Below, piece by piece: positions 9,146 through 17,750 of a stretch of 64,000 bases of DNA. The position numbers were made by a program, and so were the translations under genes. The DNA comes from Burkholderiales bacterium. Its GTDB lineage: Bacteria; Pseudomonadota; Gammaproteobacteria; Burkholderiales; Casimicrobiaceae. The notes beneath the pieces are model-generated. The model did not search any database. It saw nothing but the letters and a program-made list of their open reading frames with translations, and was not told where the DNA came from. The stretch spans positions 48,009-112,008 of the forward strand of contig JADZDD010000010.1 of NCBI GenBank assembly GCA_020851235.1, given 5' to 3'. Every line of letters starts with the position of its first letter. Positions within the stretch are counted from its first letter, which is position 1.

Positions 9146-9228
9146 AGCGTTGATTCGTCTGCGTAATCGACCTCGGGCGCGTCCCTCGGGTTGCCGGCCG
9201 TTTTTTCGTTACCGATGGAGAATGGACA

Positions 9229-9873
9229 ATAGCCCTCGATAAGCATCAGCGGATCAACGCGGAAATCACCGCCCCCGAAATCCGCTTGGTTGGTGAAGAC
9301 GGTGAGCAACTCGGCATTGTTTCGATCGTGGACGCGCGTTCGCGCGCCGAGGCGGCAGAGCTCGACCTGGTCGAGATCGCGCCCATGGCGCGGCCGCCGG
9401 TTTGCCGGATCATGGATTACGGCAAATTCAAGTACCGCGAAGCCAAGAAGCAGCACGAGGCCAAGCTCAAACTGAAGCAGATCCAGGTCAAGGAAGTGAA
9501 GTTCCGGCCTGGCACTGACGAAGGCGACTACCAGATCAAGCTGCGCAATCTAGTCCGCTTCCTGGGCGAGGGCGACAAGGCGAAGATCACGCTACGCTTC
9601 CGCGGGCGGGAGATGGCACACCAGGAATTCGGCGTGCGTCTCCTCGAACGGATCAGGACCGATCTCGAGCCCCATGCAATCGTCGAGTCGTTCCCGAGAC
9701 TCGAAGGCCGGCAAATGGTGATGCTGCTGGCCCCGAAGAAGGTGGTCGTGACGAAACCCGTCGCGCCCAAGCATCCCGAAACCAAGCCGGAAGCCGGTGC
9801 GGGTCGACCCGCCAAAGCCTCTCCCGCCAAGCCAGCGGAGAGCACCGTGGAAGGCAGCAAACTAGAAGGGTAG
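9229..9873 (+). CDS. infC: Translation initiation factor IF-3 (probable AUA start)
   Basis: The conserved IF3 N-terminus ([19 protein letters not shown]) is in frame from 9238, but no ATG, GTG or TTG exists upstream before the stop at 9151. The codon ATA at 9229 sits 8 bp after GGAG (9217-9220) and gives [10 protein letters not shown], so AUA is the best start; infC is known for AUU and other rare starts that allow IF3 autoregulation. A TTG at 9286 would delete conserved residues. The product of 214 aa has the usual N- and C-domains (MDYGKFKY linker region) plus a Lys/Pro/Ala-rich tail of about 35 residues. It releases ribosomal subunits and proofreads start codons. Confidence 0.93.
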   Translation: MALDKHQRINAEITAPEIRLVGEDGEQLGIVSIVDARSRAEAAELDLVEIAPMARPPVCRIMDYGKFKYREAKKQHEAKLKLKQIQVKEVKFRPGTDEGDYQIKLRNLVRFLGEGDKAKITLRFRGREMAHQEFGVRLLERIRTDLEPHAIVESFPRLEGRQMVMLLAPKKVVVTKPVAPKHPETKPEAGAGRPAKASPAKPAESTVEGSKLEG

Positions 9874-9883
9874 GACGGCCATC

Positions 9884-10081
9884 ATGCCGAAGATGAAGAC
9901 CAAGTCGGGCGCGAAGAAGCGCTTCCGCGTACGCGGCAGCGGTTCGATCAAACGCTCGCAGGCGTTCAATCGCCACATCCTCACCAAGAAGTCGACCAAG
10001 TCCAAGCGTCAACGCCGCGGCTCGGCCGAGATCCATGCCACGAACATGGATTCGGTCCACGCCATGCTGCCGTACGCCTGA
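9884..10081 (+). CDS. rpmI: 50S ribosomal protein L35
   Basis: 65 aa, standard length. It starts [14 protein letters not shown] and is highly basic, as expected for bL35 in the large subunit. It begins 10 bp after infC and is followed 15 bp later by rplT, giving the conserved infC-rpmI-rplT order. In E. coli these genes are under L20-mediated translational feedback; no L20-binding fold was tested here. Confidence 0.98.
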   Translation: MPKMKTKSGAKKRFRVRGSGSIKRSQAFNRHILTKKSTKSKRQRRGSAEIHATNMDSVHAMLPYA

Positions 10082-10096
10082 CGCGAGGAGCACGAC

Positions 10097-10453
10097 ATGC
10101 CCAGAGTCAAACGTGGTGTGACCGCCCGCGCGCGGCACAAGAAGGTCCTCGCCCAGGCCAAGGGGTACCGCGGTCGCCGCGGCAACGTCTTCCGCATCGC
10201 CAAGGAGGCGGTGATGAAGGCGGGACAGTACCAGTACCGCGACCGTCGGCAGAAGAAGCGGGAGTTCCGCGCGCTGTGGATCGCCCGTATCAACGCCGCC
10301 GTTCGCGAACTCGGAATGACGTACAGCACGTTCATCGCCGGCTTGAACAAGGCGTCGATCGATATCGACCGCAAGGTGCTGGCCGACCTCGCCGTGCACG
10401 ACAAGGCAGCGTTTAGCCGGATCGCGGAACAGGCCAGAGCCTCGCTGGCCTGA
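10097..10453 (+). CDS. rplT: 50S ribosomal protein L20
   Basis: 118 aa, standard for bL20, starting [16 protein letters not shown] with the conserved [13 protein letters not shown] stretch. It binds 23S rRNA early in large-subunit assembly and represses rpmI-rplT translation in E. coli. GAGGAG precedes the ATG. It closes the thrS operon, since a strong intrinsic terminator follows 20 bp after the stop. Confidence 0.98.
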   Translation: MPRVKRGVTARARHKKVLAQAKGYRGRRGNVFRIAKEAVMKAGQYQYRDRRQKKREFRALWIARINAAVRELGMTYSTFIAGLNKASIDIDRKVLADLAVHDKAAFSRIAEQARASLA

Positions 10454-10473
10454 TCGCATCCGCGTGCAGACAA

Positions 10474-10498
10474 GGGAGGCGCCCCGCCTCCCTTTTTT
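10474..10498 (+). terminator. Intrinsic terminator after rplT
   Basis: GGGAGGCG (10474-10481) pairs with CGCCTCCC (10485-10492) around a 3-nt loop, followed by six T residues (10493-10498). This is a textbook rho-independent terminator between rplT and pheS. No phenylalanine-rich leader ORF was found, so pheM-like attenuation is not supported. Confidence 0.88.
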
Positions 10499-10586
10499 GC
10501 GACCCTTCGTGCCGCGGCCTGATCAGGAGACGCACCGCCACGGAGGAGTCTCCCCGGACCCACGCGCCTCCTGGTGAGGGGTTTTG

Positions 10587-11573
10587 ATGTCCGACCTCGC
10601 GACCCTCGTTGCGAAGGCCCACGGTGAATTCGACGCATGCGCCGACCCGGCGGCCCTCGAAAACGCCAAGGCGCGCTACCTGGGCAAGACCGGTGCCCTG
10701 ACCGAATTGCTCAAGGGACTGGGCAAGCTGCCCGCGGCCGAGCGTCCGGCCGCCGGCGCCGCCATCAACGCCGCCAAGCAGGCGCTCGAAGCCGCCCTCG
10801 AAGCCCGGCGCGACGCACTGGCCACGTCACGTCTCGAGGCGCAGCTTGCGGCGCAAGCGCTCGACGTCTCGCTGCCCGGTCGCTCGCGTGGCGGCGGATC
10901 GCTGCATCCGCTGACCCGAGTCCAGCAGCGTATCGAGACGCTGTTCCATTCGCTGGGGTTCGCGGTGGCCGACGGCCCCGAGATCGAGGACGATTTCCAC
11001 AACTTCACCGCGCTCAACACGCCGGAGAACCACCCTGCCCGCTCGATGCAGGACACGTTCTACGTCGAGAACGCGCAGGTCCTGCGCACGCACACCTCGC
11101 CGATCCAGGTGCGCTACATGGAAACGCACGCGCCGCCGATCCGGATCATCGCTCCGGGTCGCGTGTATCGCGTCGACAGCGACGCCACGCACTCACCGAT
11201 GTTCCATCAGGTCGAGGGCCTGTGGATCGACCGCGATGTGACGTTCGCCGATCTCAAGTTCGTCGTCACCGAATTCCTGCGCCGCTTCTTCGAGCGCGAC
11301 GACATCGAGGTGCGCTTCCGGCCGTCGTTCTTCCCGTTCACCGAACCGTCGGCCGAAATCGACATGGCGTTCGGCGACGGACGCTGGCTCGAGATCATGG
11401 GTTCGGGACAGGTCCACCCCAACGTGCTGCGCGCGGTCGACATCGATCCGCAGGAGTACCAGGGCTTCGCCTTCGGCATGGGGCTCGACCGCATCGCGAT
11501 GCTGCGCTACGGCATCGACGACCTGCGCGTGTTCTACGAGAACGACCTGCGCTTCCTCGCGCAGTTCCAGTGA
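10587..11573 (+). CDS. pheS: Phenylalanyl-tRNA synthetase alpha subunit
   Basis: 328 aa from ATG 10587; a TTG one codon earlier is also possible but GGTGAGGGG is well spaced for the ATG. It has the N-terminal coiled coil (residues 1-85) and the class II core with [25 protein letters not shown], the [15 protein letters not shown] motif 2 region and GMGLDRIAM motif 3. It forms the alpha2beta2 PheRS that charges tRNA-Phe. pheT follows after 142 bp. Confidence 0.98.
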   Translation: MSDLATLVAKAHGEFDACADPAALENAKARYLGKTGALTELLKGLGKLPAAERPAAGAAINAAKQALEAALEARRDALATSRLEAQLAAQALDVSLPGRSRGGGSLHPLTRVQQRIETLFHSLGFAVADGPEIEDDFHNFTALNTPENHPARSMQDTFYVENAQVLRTHTSPIQVRYMETHAPPIRIIAPGRVYRVDSDATHSPMFHQVEGLWIDRDVTFADLKFVVTEFLRRFFERDDIEVRFRPSFFPFTEPSAEIDMAFGDGRWLEIMGSGQVHPNVLRAVDIDPQEYQGFAFGMGLDRIAMLRYGIDDLRVFYENDLRFLAQFQ

Positions 11574-11715
11574 TGCTGACCCCGGCATCCGCCGCCGCTG
11601 CGCACCGACGCACAGGCACGTCGCGCCGCGGCCTCGCCACGGTCCGCGACGTCGCCATGCCCACTCCGATGCGCCGAACCCTCTTTTCTTGCGCCGCACC
11701 GGCGCCCTGCACGCC

Positions 11716-14103
11716 ATGAAATTTTCCGAACAATGGTTGCGCACGATGTGCGACCCGCCGCTGACGAGCGAGGCGCTGCGCGAGGGCCTCACGATGGCCG
11801 GCCTCGAGGTCGAAGTCGCCGAGCCCGCTGCCCCCGCCTTCACCGGCGTGGTCGTCGGGCGCATCACCGCGGTCGAGCCGCATCCGCGCGCCGATCGATT
11901 GCGCATCTGCACGGTCGACGTGGGGGCCGGGGCCGCGCTCACGATCGTGTGTGGCGCGCCCAACGCCGCGGTGGGCCTCACCGTGCCGTGTGCGCTCGAG
12001 AACGCCGTCCTGCCCGGAGGCGTCGTCATCCGGCGCGCGACGGTGCGCGGCGTCGAGTCCTGCGGCATGCTTTGTTCGAGCAAGGAACTCGGCATCGACG
12101 ACGACGGCAGCGGACTCCTGGTCCTCACCGCGACGCACGCGCCCGGCACCCCGCTGCGCGCCGCACTCGCGCTGGATGACACCCTCATCACGCTGAAGAT
12201 CACTCCCAACCGCGCCGACTGCCTGTCGATCGCGGGGATCGCGCAGGAGGTCGGGGCGATCACCGGCGCGCCGCTCACGCTGCCCGAGGTGGTCGCCGCG
12301 CCGGTCACCTTCGACGGCGTGCGTCCGGTGCGCGTCGATGCCCCCGACGGCTGTCCGCGCTTCGTCGGCCGTCTCATCGATGGCATCGACCCCGCCGCGC
12401 CGACGCCGGAGTGGATGGTGCGCCGGCTCGCGCGCTCTGGCATTCGCTCGATTGCCGCGGTCGTGGACGTCACCAATTACGTGATGCTGGAACTGGGGCA
12501 GCCGCTGCATGCGTACGACGACCGGCAACTCGAAGGCGACATCGTCGTCCGGTTCGCCCGCGACGGTGAGACGCTCACCCTGCTCAACGGTCAGGTGCTC
12601 GAACTCGACACCGACCTGCTCCTGGTCTGCGACGAGAAGAAGCCGCTGGGGCTCGCCGGCATCATGGGCGGCGAGCACTCGGGGATCGGCCAGGACACGA
12701 AGCGCATCTACCTCGAAGGCGCGTTCTGGACGCCGACGGTGATCCAGGGCCGGATGCGGCGCCTGGGCTTCACGAGCGACGCCGGGTATCGCTTCGAGCG
12801 CGGCGTCGACTTCGACGGCTGTGCGCGCGCGGTCGAGCGCGCAACGGCACTCATCGTCGAGATCTGCGGCGGCCGCCCCGGCCCGCTGACCAACACGGCC
12901 GATGCGACGACGTTGCCGCGACGCGAGCCGATCCGCGTGCGCACCGGGCGCGTCGCCCGGATCCTCGGTGTCGCCATCCCCGCGGCGACCATCGCCAGGG
13001 TATTGACGCAGCTCGGCCTGCCGTTCACGCGTGACGGCGACGACTTCGCCGTCACCCCGCCCTCGCGCCGCTTCGATCTCGCGATCGAGGAGGACGTGAT
13101 CGAGGAGGTCGCACGCATCCACGGCTACGCCGCCATCCCGGCAACCCCCCGCCCGCACGTCGCGCGCATGCTGCCCGATCCGGAGGCCACGCGCTCACGC
13201 CACGACCTCAAGCAAACGCTCGTGGCCTTGGGCTGGCAGGAAGTCATCACGTTCAGCTTCGTGTCCTCCGCGACCGAAGCGGTGCTGGGCAAGGCCGACG
13301 GGGCAGGCGACACGACCGCGACTCCGGTCGTCGTGCAGAACCCGATCGCGGCGCACCTCGACGTCCTGCGCACGTCGCTGTTGCCCGGTCTCATCGAAAC
13401 GTTGTGCACCAACGTGAACCGCAAGCTGCCGCGAGCGCGCATCTTCGAGCTCGGGCGGATCTTTCGTCGCGACGGCACGGCGTTCGCCCAACCGCTCCGG
13501 CTGGGCGGACTCGCCTACGGGCGACCGGCTCCCGAGCAATGGGGGGAAGCCGCGCGCCCCGTCGATTTCTACGACGTCAAGGGCGATCTCGAAGCGCTCG
13601 TCGCGCCCGGCATCCTCGTGAGCGAATGCGGATCGCACCCGGCTCTGCATCCCGGCCGCGCCGCGGTCCTGCGGCTGGACGGGGCAAGCGTCGGCTGGCT
13701 GGGCGAGTTGCATCCGCGCCTGGTTCGCCACTTCGACCTGCCGCACGCGCCCGTCGTCTTCGAGCTCGCCGTCGAGGCGTTGACTGCGGTGCGCATCCCG
13801 GTCGGCGCACCCGTCGCGCGCACGCCTCTCGTGCGCCGCGACCTGGCGCTCGTGGTCGACGACGCCTTGCCGGCGCAAGCCCTCCTCGACGCGCTGCGCG
13901 GCGCGTCGCCCGCGCACGTGCGCACCGTCTCGCTGTTCGACGTTTACCGTGGCCGCGGTCTGCCCGACGGCAGAAAAAGCCTTGCGATTCTGGTGCTTAT
14001 GCAGGATACTTCCCGCACTTTGACCGACGCCGACATCGATGCCACCGAGGCGCGGCTGGTCGCGGTGGCACGTGAGAAATTCGGCGCCGAGCTGCGCCGG
14101 TGA
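11716..14103 (+). CDS. pheT: Phenylalanyl-tRNA synthetase beta subunit
   Basis: 795 aa, full length, starting [16 protein letters not shown]. The frame is open further upstream, but family homology begins at this ATG. Domains in order: tRNA-binding OB fold (about 40-150), B3/B4 editing domain ([17 protein letters not shown] onward), B5 domain, catalytic-like core and the C-terminal FDX-ACB anticodon-recognition domain ([12 protein letters not shown]...). It partners PheS and removes mischarged Tyr. The adjacent downstream gene is ihfA, as in most beta- and gammaproteobacteria. Confidence 0.98.
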   Translation: MKFSEQWLRTMCDPPLTSEALREGLTMAGLEVEVAEPAAPAFTGVVVGRITAVEPHPRADRLRICTVDVGAGAALTIVCGAPNAAVGLTVPCALENAVLPGGVVIRRATVRGVESCGMLCSSKELGIDDDGSGLLVLTATHAPGTPLRAALALDDTLITLKITPNRADCLSIAGIAQEVGAITGAPLTLPEVVAAPVTFDGVRPVRVDAPDGCPRFVGRLIDGIDPAAPTPEWMVRRLARSGIRSIAAVVDVTNYVMLELGQPLHAYDDRQLEGDIVVRFARDGETLTLLNGQVLELDTDLLLVCDEKKPLGLAGIMGGEHSGIGQDTKRIYLEGAFWTPTVIQGRMRRLGFTSDAGYRFERGVDFDGCARAVERATALIVEICGGRPGPLTNTADATTLPRREPIRVRTGRVARILGVAIPAATIARVLTQLGLPFTRDGDDFAVTPPSRRFDLAIEEDVIEEVARIHGYAAIPATPRPHVARMLPDPEATRSRHDLKQTLVALGWQEVITFSFVSSATEAVLGKADGAGDTTATPVVVQNPIAAHLDVLRTSLLPGLIETLCTNVNRKLPRARIFELGRIFRRDGTAFAQPLRLGGLAYGRPAPEQWGEAARPVDFYDVKGDLEALVAPGILVSECGSHPALHPGRAAVLRLDGASVGWLGELHPRLVRHFDLPHAPVVFELAVEALTAVRIPVGAPVARTPLVRRDLALVVDDALPAQALLDALRGASPAHVRTVSLFDVYRGRGLPDGRKSLAILVLMQDTSRTLTDADIDATEARLVAVAREKFGAELRR

Positions 14104-14194
14104 CGCCTTGCGAGCCACCTATCCCGTCTCTCCCGTGATCGCTGCCCGCCACCCAAGCGGGCGGCCGGGCACGCCACGACCTGACGCGAACGCC

Positions 14195-14503
14195 ATGACC
14201 CTCACCAAAGCCGAACTCGCCGACCTGCTCTTCGAGCGATTGGGCCTCAACAAGCGCGAATCGAAGGACATGGTCGAGCGCTTCTTCGAGGAGGTGCGGA
14301 TCGCGTTGGAAGCTGGCGAGCCCGTGAAGCTCTCCGGTTTCGGCAACTTCCAGTTGCGCGAGAAACCGCAGCGCCCCGGCCGCAATCCGAAGACCGGCGA
14401 GGAGATCCCGATCACCGCGCGTCGCGTCGTCACGTTCCACGCCAGTCAGAAGCTGAAGGCCATGGTCGAAGCCGCGAGCCATGCCAGACCCGAATCGCGC
14501 TAA
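14195..14503 (+). CDS. ihfA: Integration host factor subunit alpha
   Basis: 102 aa, typical for IhfA. It starts [20 protein letters not shown] and has the DNA-bending beta-arm with the signature [18 protein letters not shown]. IhfA pairs with IhfB to bend DNA sharply at promoters, including sigma-54 promoters such as the one before prkA. It is encoded 91 bp after pheT, and its last 23 bp overlap the following merR-type gene, so the two are translationally linked. Confidence 0.97.
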   Translation: MTLTKAELADLLFERLGLNKRESKDMVERFFEEVRIALEAGEPVKLSGFGNFQLREKPQRPGRNPKTGEEIPITARRVVTFHASQKLKAMVEAASHARPESR

Positions 14504-14882
14504 GGCCGACCTGCCGCCGATCCCCGCCAAGCGCTACTTCACGATTGGCGAGGTCAGCGACCTGTGCGCGGTCAAGCCCCACGTGCTTCGCTACTGGGAG
14601 CAGGAATTCGCGCAGTTGAAACCGGTCAAGCGCCGCGGCAACCGGCGCTATTACCAGCACCACGAGGTCCTGCTCATCCGGCGCATTCGCGATCTGCTCT
14701 ACGAGCAGGGGTTCACCATCAATGGCGCCCGCAACCGCCTCGACAGCGAGGCCACCGAGCCGCGAGCGGCGGCACGGGCGGCGACCCGCACGACGCAGGT
14801 CGTCGCGCCGGCGCCGGGCGACGCGCTCGATCTCGAGCGGTTGCGCGCGGAACTGCAGGCGATCCGCGACCTGCTGCGGTGA
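14481..14882 (+). CDS. MerR family transcriptional regulator
   Basis: 133 aa. The N-terminal winged helix-turn-helix begins [27 protein letters not shown], followed by the [24 protein letters not shown] wing, typical of the compact MerR-like proteins found directly after ihfA in many proteobacteria. The short C-terminus (about 45 residues) has no cysteines for metal sensing, so the signal is unknown. Its stop codon overlaps the -35 element of the tRNA-Pro promoter. Confidence 0.92.
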   Translation: MPDPNRAKADLPPIPAKRYFTIGEVSDLCAVKPHVLRYWEQEFAQLKPVKRRGNRRYYQHHEVLLIRRIRDLLYEQGFTINGARNRLDSEATEPRAAARAATRTTQVVAPAPGDALDLERLRAELQAIRDLLR

Positions 14883-14906
14883 CGGCGCGCCCCTGCCGGG
14901 TATAAT
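14879..14906 (+). promoter_or_regulatory. Promoter of tRNA-Pro
   Basis: GTGACG (14879-14884), a 16-bp spacer and a perfect TATAAT (14901-14906) lie 12 bp before the tRNA 5' end. The -35 hexamer shares bases with the stop codon of the merR-type gene. Confidence 0.7.
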
Positions 14907-14918
14907 GGATTTCTCGGT

Positions 14919-14995
14919 CGGGGCGTAGCGCAGCCTGGTAGCGCACCTGCATGGGGTGCAGGGGGTCGGAAGTTCGAATCTTCTCGCCCCGACCA
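14919..14995 (+). tRNA. tRNA-Pro (anticodon GGG)
   Basis: 77 nt including encoded CCA (14993-14995). The acceptor stem is CGGGGCG/CGCCCCG with discriminator A, the D-loop contains AGCCTGGTAGCG, the anticodon stem CCTGC/GCAGG encloses ATGGGGT with anticodon GGG, and the T-arm is GGAAG-TTCGAAT-CTTCT. It reads CCC and CCU proline codons. Confidence 0.97.
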
Positions 14996-15316
14996 CGAGA
15001 CCTGCGATCCGGCGCGCAACGCGCACCACCACCTCCCGCGCCGTTTCTCGGCCGTGCCGTTCGAGCTCGCGCCAGCAGCCCATCGCGCTTCGTGCGAGTT
15101 CGGCGTGCCCGCCGTCACGCACGATGCTGGCCGGCCCCTACCGCACCCGCGCCAGCGACATCCTCCGTTCAGCGGTTGGCCCCCGAACCCCTCGACAAGT
15201 CAAGCGCTTGCCGCCCATACTTCGTGTGCGATCCGAGGCGCAGTCGACCTCGGAACCGGTCATCGCGGTATCTCCCTCGAGGGACCTCGTGTGCGGGTGA
15301 TGGAAAGGAGTCTCCT
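14996..15316. other. 321-bp intergenic region between tRNA-Pro and the HD-GYP gene
   Basis: No gene or clear terminator is seen. A perfect 10-bp palindrome, CAAGCGCTTG, lies at 15201-15210 and could be a regulator site for the downstream gene. AAAGGAG just before 15317 is its ribosome-binding site. Confidence 0.4.
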
Positions 15317-16426
15317 GTGATCGCCCAGGCGCGTCCGACCGCGCCCGCATCCGGCGTCGTGTCGCAGCTCGCATTCGCACGCGCGCAGCGCAACACGATC
15401 GTCATCGTCGACGACCTCTTCAGCAGTCGGCTGTTGCTGGCCGAAATCGTCCGGCAGATCGACGGCAAGCTCAACCTGGAGCTCTTCGACACGCCGTCGC
15501 GGGCGCTGGAGTTCGCGCGGAACCATCGCGTGGACATGGTCCTCACCGACTACAAGCTTCCCGAGTTCGACGGGATCGAGCTCGTGAAGCAGCTCCGGGC
15601 GCTGTCGCATTGCGTGGACGTGCCGATCGTCGTGATCACCGTCGTCGACGACCGCAAGGTCCGCTACGACGCGCTGGAAGCCGGCGCCACCGACTTCCTC
15701 ATCAAGCCGCTCGACGAGCACGAGACGCGCGCGCGCTGCGCCAACCTGCTCGACCTGCGCCGGCACAAGATCGTGTTGTCCGATCAGGCGCGGGTGTTGC
15801 AGTACCAGGTCGACAAGTCGGTGACCGAGATCCACGAGCGCGAGCTCGAAACACTCGCCAAGCTCGCCAAGGCGGGCGCGGTCCGCGATCGAACCACCGG
15901 GAACCATCTCCTGCGCATGGCGAAGTACTCGGCGCTCATCGGAATGCACCTGGGTCTGGGCGCGGAGACCGTGCACGTGCTCGAGGTCGCGGCACCGATG
16001 CACGACATCGGCAAGATCGGCATCCCCGATTCGGTCCTGCTGAAGGCGGGGCCGTTGACGGATGCGGAAAACGTGCTCATGCAAACGCACCCGCGCATCG
16101 GCTACGACATCCTGAAGGGCAGTCCGTCGAAGTACCTCTCGATGGGGGCCATCATCGCGCTCGGCCATCACGAGAAGTTCGACGGATCGGGGTATCCCAA
16201 CGGCCTGCATGGCGACGACATCCCGCTCGTCGCGCGCATCGTCGCCGTGGCGGACGTGTTCGACGCGCTCGTCAATGAGCGACCGTACAAGCACGCCTGG
16301 GCGCTCGACGAGGGCATGGCGTTCGTGCGCGCGGAGCGTGGCAAGCACTTCGACCCCGCGTGCGTCGACGCCTTCTTCGCCGATCGGGCCAAGCTGCAGG
16401 CGATCTGCGACGAGCTGGGCGACTGA
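15317..16426 (+). CDS. Response regulator with REC and HD-GYP domains (RpfG-like)
   Basis: 369 aa from GTG 15317, chosen because AAAGGAG lies 6 bp upstream and the receiver domain begins soon after. The REC domain (about 27-145) has acidic pair D32/D33, phospho-acceptor D78 and K130. The HD-GYP domain follows with HD at 229-230 and HHEKFDGSGYP at 284-294, so the c-di-GMP phosphodiesterase signature is complete. It probably degrades c-di-GMP when phosphorylated, affecting motility, biofilm or secretion. No sensor kinase gene is adjacent, so the partner is elsewhere. Confidence 0.93.
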   Translation: MIAQARPTAPASGVVSQLAFARAQRNTIVIVDDLFSSRLLLAEIVRQIDGKLNLELFDTPSRALEFARNHRVDMVLTDYKLPEFDGIELVKQLRALSHCVDVPIVVITVVDDRKVRYDALEAGATDFLIKPLDEHETRARCANLLDLRRHKIVLSDQARVLQYQVDKSVTEIHERELETLAKLAKAGAVRDRTTGNHLLRMAKYSALIGMHLGLGAETVHVLEVAAPMHDIGKIGIPDSVLLKAGPLTDAENVLMQTHPRIGYDILKGSPSKYLSMGAIIALGHHEKFDGSGYPNGLHGDDIPLVARIVAVADVFDALVNERPYKHAWALDEGMAFVRAERGKHFDPACVDAFFADRAKLQAICDELGD

Positions 16427-16491
16427 ATCGACGCCGGCGCACCGCACGGCGTTACACTCGCGATCGTGGGATCACGCGCCGGGAGGGCAAC

Positions 16492-16899
16492 ATGAAGGTC
16501 CATGGTCGCTGCCATTGCGGCAGCGTGGTGTACGAGGCGGAAGTGGACCCGGCGCGAGTGCAGGCGTGTCACTGCACCGACTGCCAGGAGCTCTCGGGCG
16601 CGCCGTACCGGGTGTCGGTCGCAGCACCGCGTGACGGCTTCAAGCTCGTCGCCGGGTCACCCAAGATCTACGTCAAGACGGCGGCCAGCGGGAACAAGCG
16701 CGCGCAGGCGTTTTGCGGGAACTGCGGCTCGCCGATCTACTCCGCGGCGGCCGAGCCGGAGCCGCCGGCGTACTCGCTACGGGTCACGTGCCTCGACGAG
16801 CGGCGCGAGCTTGCGCCCCACAAGCAGATCTGGTGCACGTCGGCGCTGGGTTGGGCCAGTGACTTGCGAAGCCTCCCGCGCGTCGAGCGCCAGTCGTAG
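16492..16899 (+). CDS. GFA family (CENP-V/GFA domain) zinc-binding protein
   Basis: 135 aa. Cysteines C7, C9, C26, C28, C31, C75 and C78 reproduce the zinc ligand pattern of the GFA fold (CxC, CxCxxC, CGNCG). Members include glutathione-dependent formaldehyde-activating enzyme, but most of the family is uncharacterised, so a specific reaction should not be assumed. GGGAGG precedes the ATG. It appears to be a single gene with an unrelated small exported-protein gene downstream. Confidence 0.9.
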   Translation: MKVHGRCHCGSVVYEAEVDPARVQACHCTDCQELSGAPYRVSVAAPRDGFKLVAGSPKIYVKTAASGNKRAQAFCGNCGSPIYSAAAEPEPPAYSLRVTCLDERRELAPHKQIWCTSALGWASDLRSLPRVERQS

Positions 16900-16962
16900 C
16901 ACGGCGCTGCGCGCTCGGCGACCATGGCCCACCTTTTCTGCTGCCACTTGCGAAGGAGCCGC

Positions 16963-17211
16963 ATGAACACCCACGCCCTCATTCTTGCGCTATCCCTCGT
17001 CGCCGCGCCCGTGGCTGCGCAGACTGCGCCACCCGCCGCGGAGCGTGTCTCGCCGCACCCGGCGCCTGCCACGCCCGCGCCGCAGGCAACCGACGACCGA
17101 CCGTCGAGCCACGACCCCCGCGTGTGCCTCGAATTCCCGACGCGCGAGCAGGTGATCGCCTGCGCCGAGCGCTTCCGCTCGAAGCGTACGACCGGCAAAT
17201 CGTCGCAGTGA
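16963..17211 (+). CDS. Small exported protein of unknown function
   Basis: 82 aa with a clear Sec signal peptide (MNTHALILALSLVAAPVAAQ, cleavage likely after AxA near residue 19). The mature part is proline/alanine-rich, then holds the segment DPRVCLEFPTREQVIACAERFR with two cysteines that could form a disulfide in the periplasm. GAAGGAG lies just before the ATG; the frame is open upstream but this start fits the signal peptide. No family is recognised. Confidence 0.7.
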   Translation: MNTHALILALSLVAAPVAAQTAPPAAERVSPHPAPATPAPQATDDRPSSHDPRVCLEFPTREQVIACAERFRSKRTTGKSSQ

Positions 17212-17216
17212 CCGCG

Positions 17217-17687
17217 ATGAACTCCCCGCGCGAGCGATCCGGCGACGGCGCGTCGACACGACGCGGGCCGCTGCACGCGCTGGCACTGGGTCTCGCGCTC
17301 GTGGCGCTCGCTCCGACTGGCGTGCCGGCGGTGACGCCGGCGACTCCGCGCGAACTGCAGCCCGAACAGAGCTTCAGCGGGACGCTGCCGCTCGCCACCC
17401 CGCCGCTCGTTCCGTCACCCATCGTCTCGCGCGCCGAACTCGAGCGCGCCTGGACGCTGTGCAGCGTCAAGACGCCGATGCCGGCGATCGACTTCGGTCG
17501 CCGCCTCGTCCTGGTCGCGGTCGCCCAGAGCAGCAAGGTGTCGTTCGTGAAGCTCACGCTCGTGGCGGGGGATCTCAAGACGACGGTCGCCATCGCCCCG
17601 GACATGCCGAACCACCGCACCTGCACGCTGGCCGTGGTCGACCGTGCCGGGATCAAGAAGGTCAACGGCGTAGCCGTCGGCGCGTAG
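17217..17687 (+). CDS. Exported or membrane-anchored protein of unknown function
   Basis: 156 aa. It begins with a basic stretch (RERSGDGASTRRG) followed by one hydrophobic segment (ALALGLALVALAPTGVPAV), suggesting a signal peptide or anchor. The remainder is a small domain with two cysteines (one in TLCSVKTPMP, one in HRTCTLAVVD). It starts 5 bp after the previous gene, so the pair is probably co-transcribed. No family is recognised; a periplasmic location is inferred. Confidence 0.65.
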   Translation: MNSPRERSGDGASTRRGPLHALALGLALVALAPTGVPAVTPATPRELQPEQSFSGTLPLATPPLVPSPIVSRAELERAWTLCSVKTPMPAIDFGRRLVLVAVAQSSKVSFVKLTLVAGDLKTTVAIAPDMPNHRTCTLAVVDRAGIKKVNGVAVGA

Positions 17688-17750
17688 GCGCGCGGCCCTC
17701 CGGAACCTCGCCCGGCTACACGGCGCGCGACATGCCTGTGCGACGCCCGG

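Noticed and set aside
9181..9210. Six-T run before infC that might be a terminator between thrS and infC
   Set aside because: No stable stem of adequate length directly precedes the T-run, and infC needs readthrough or a local promoter.
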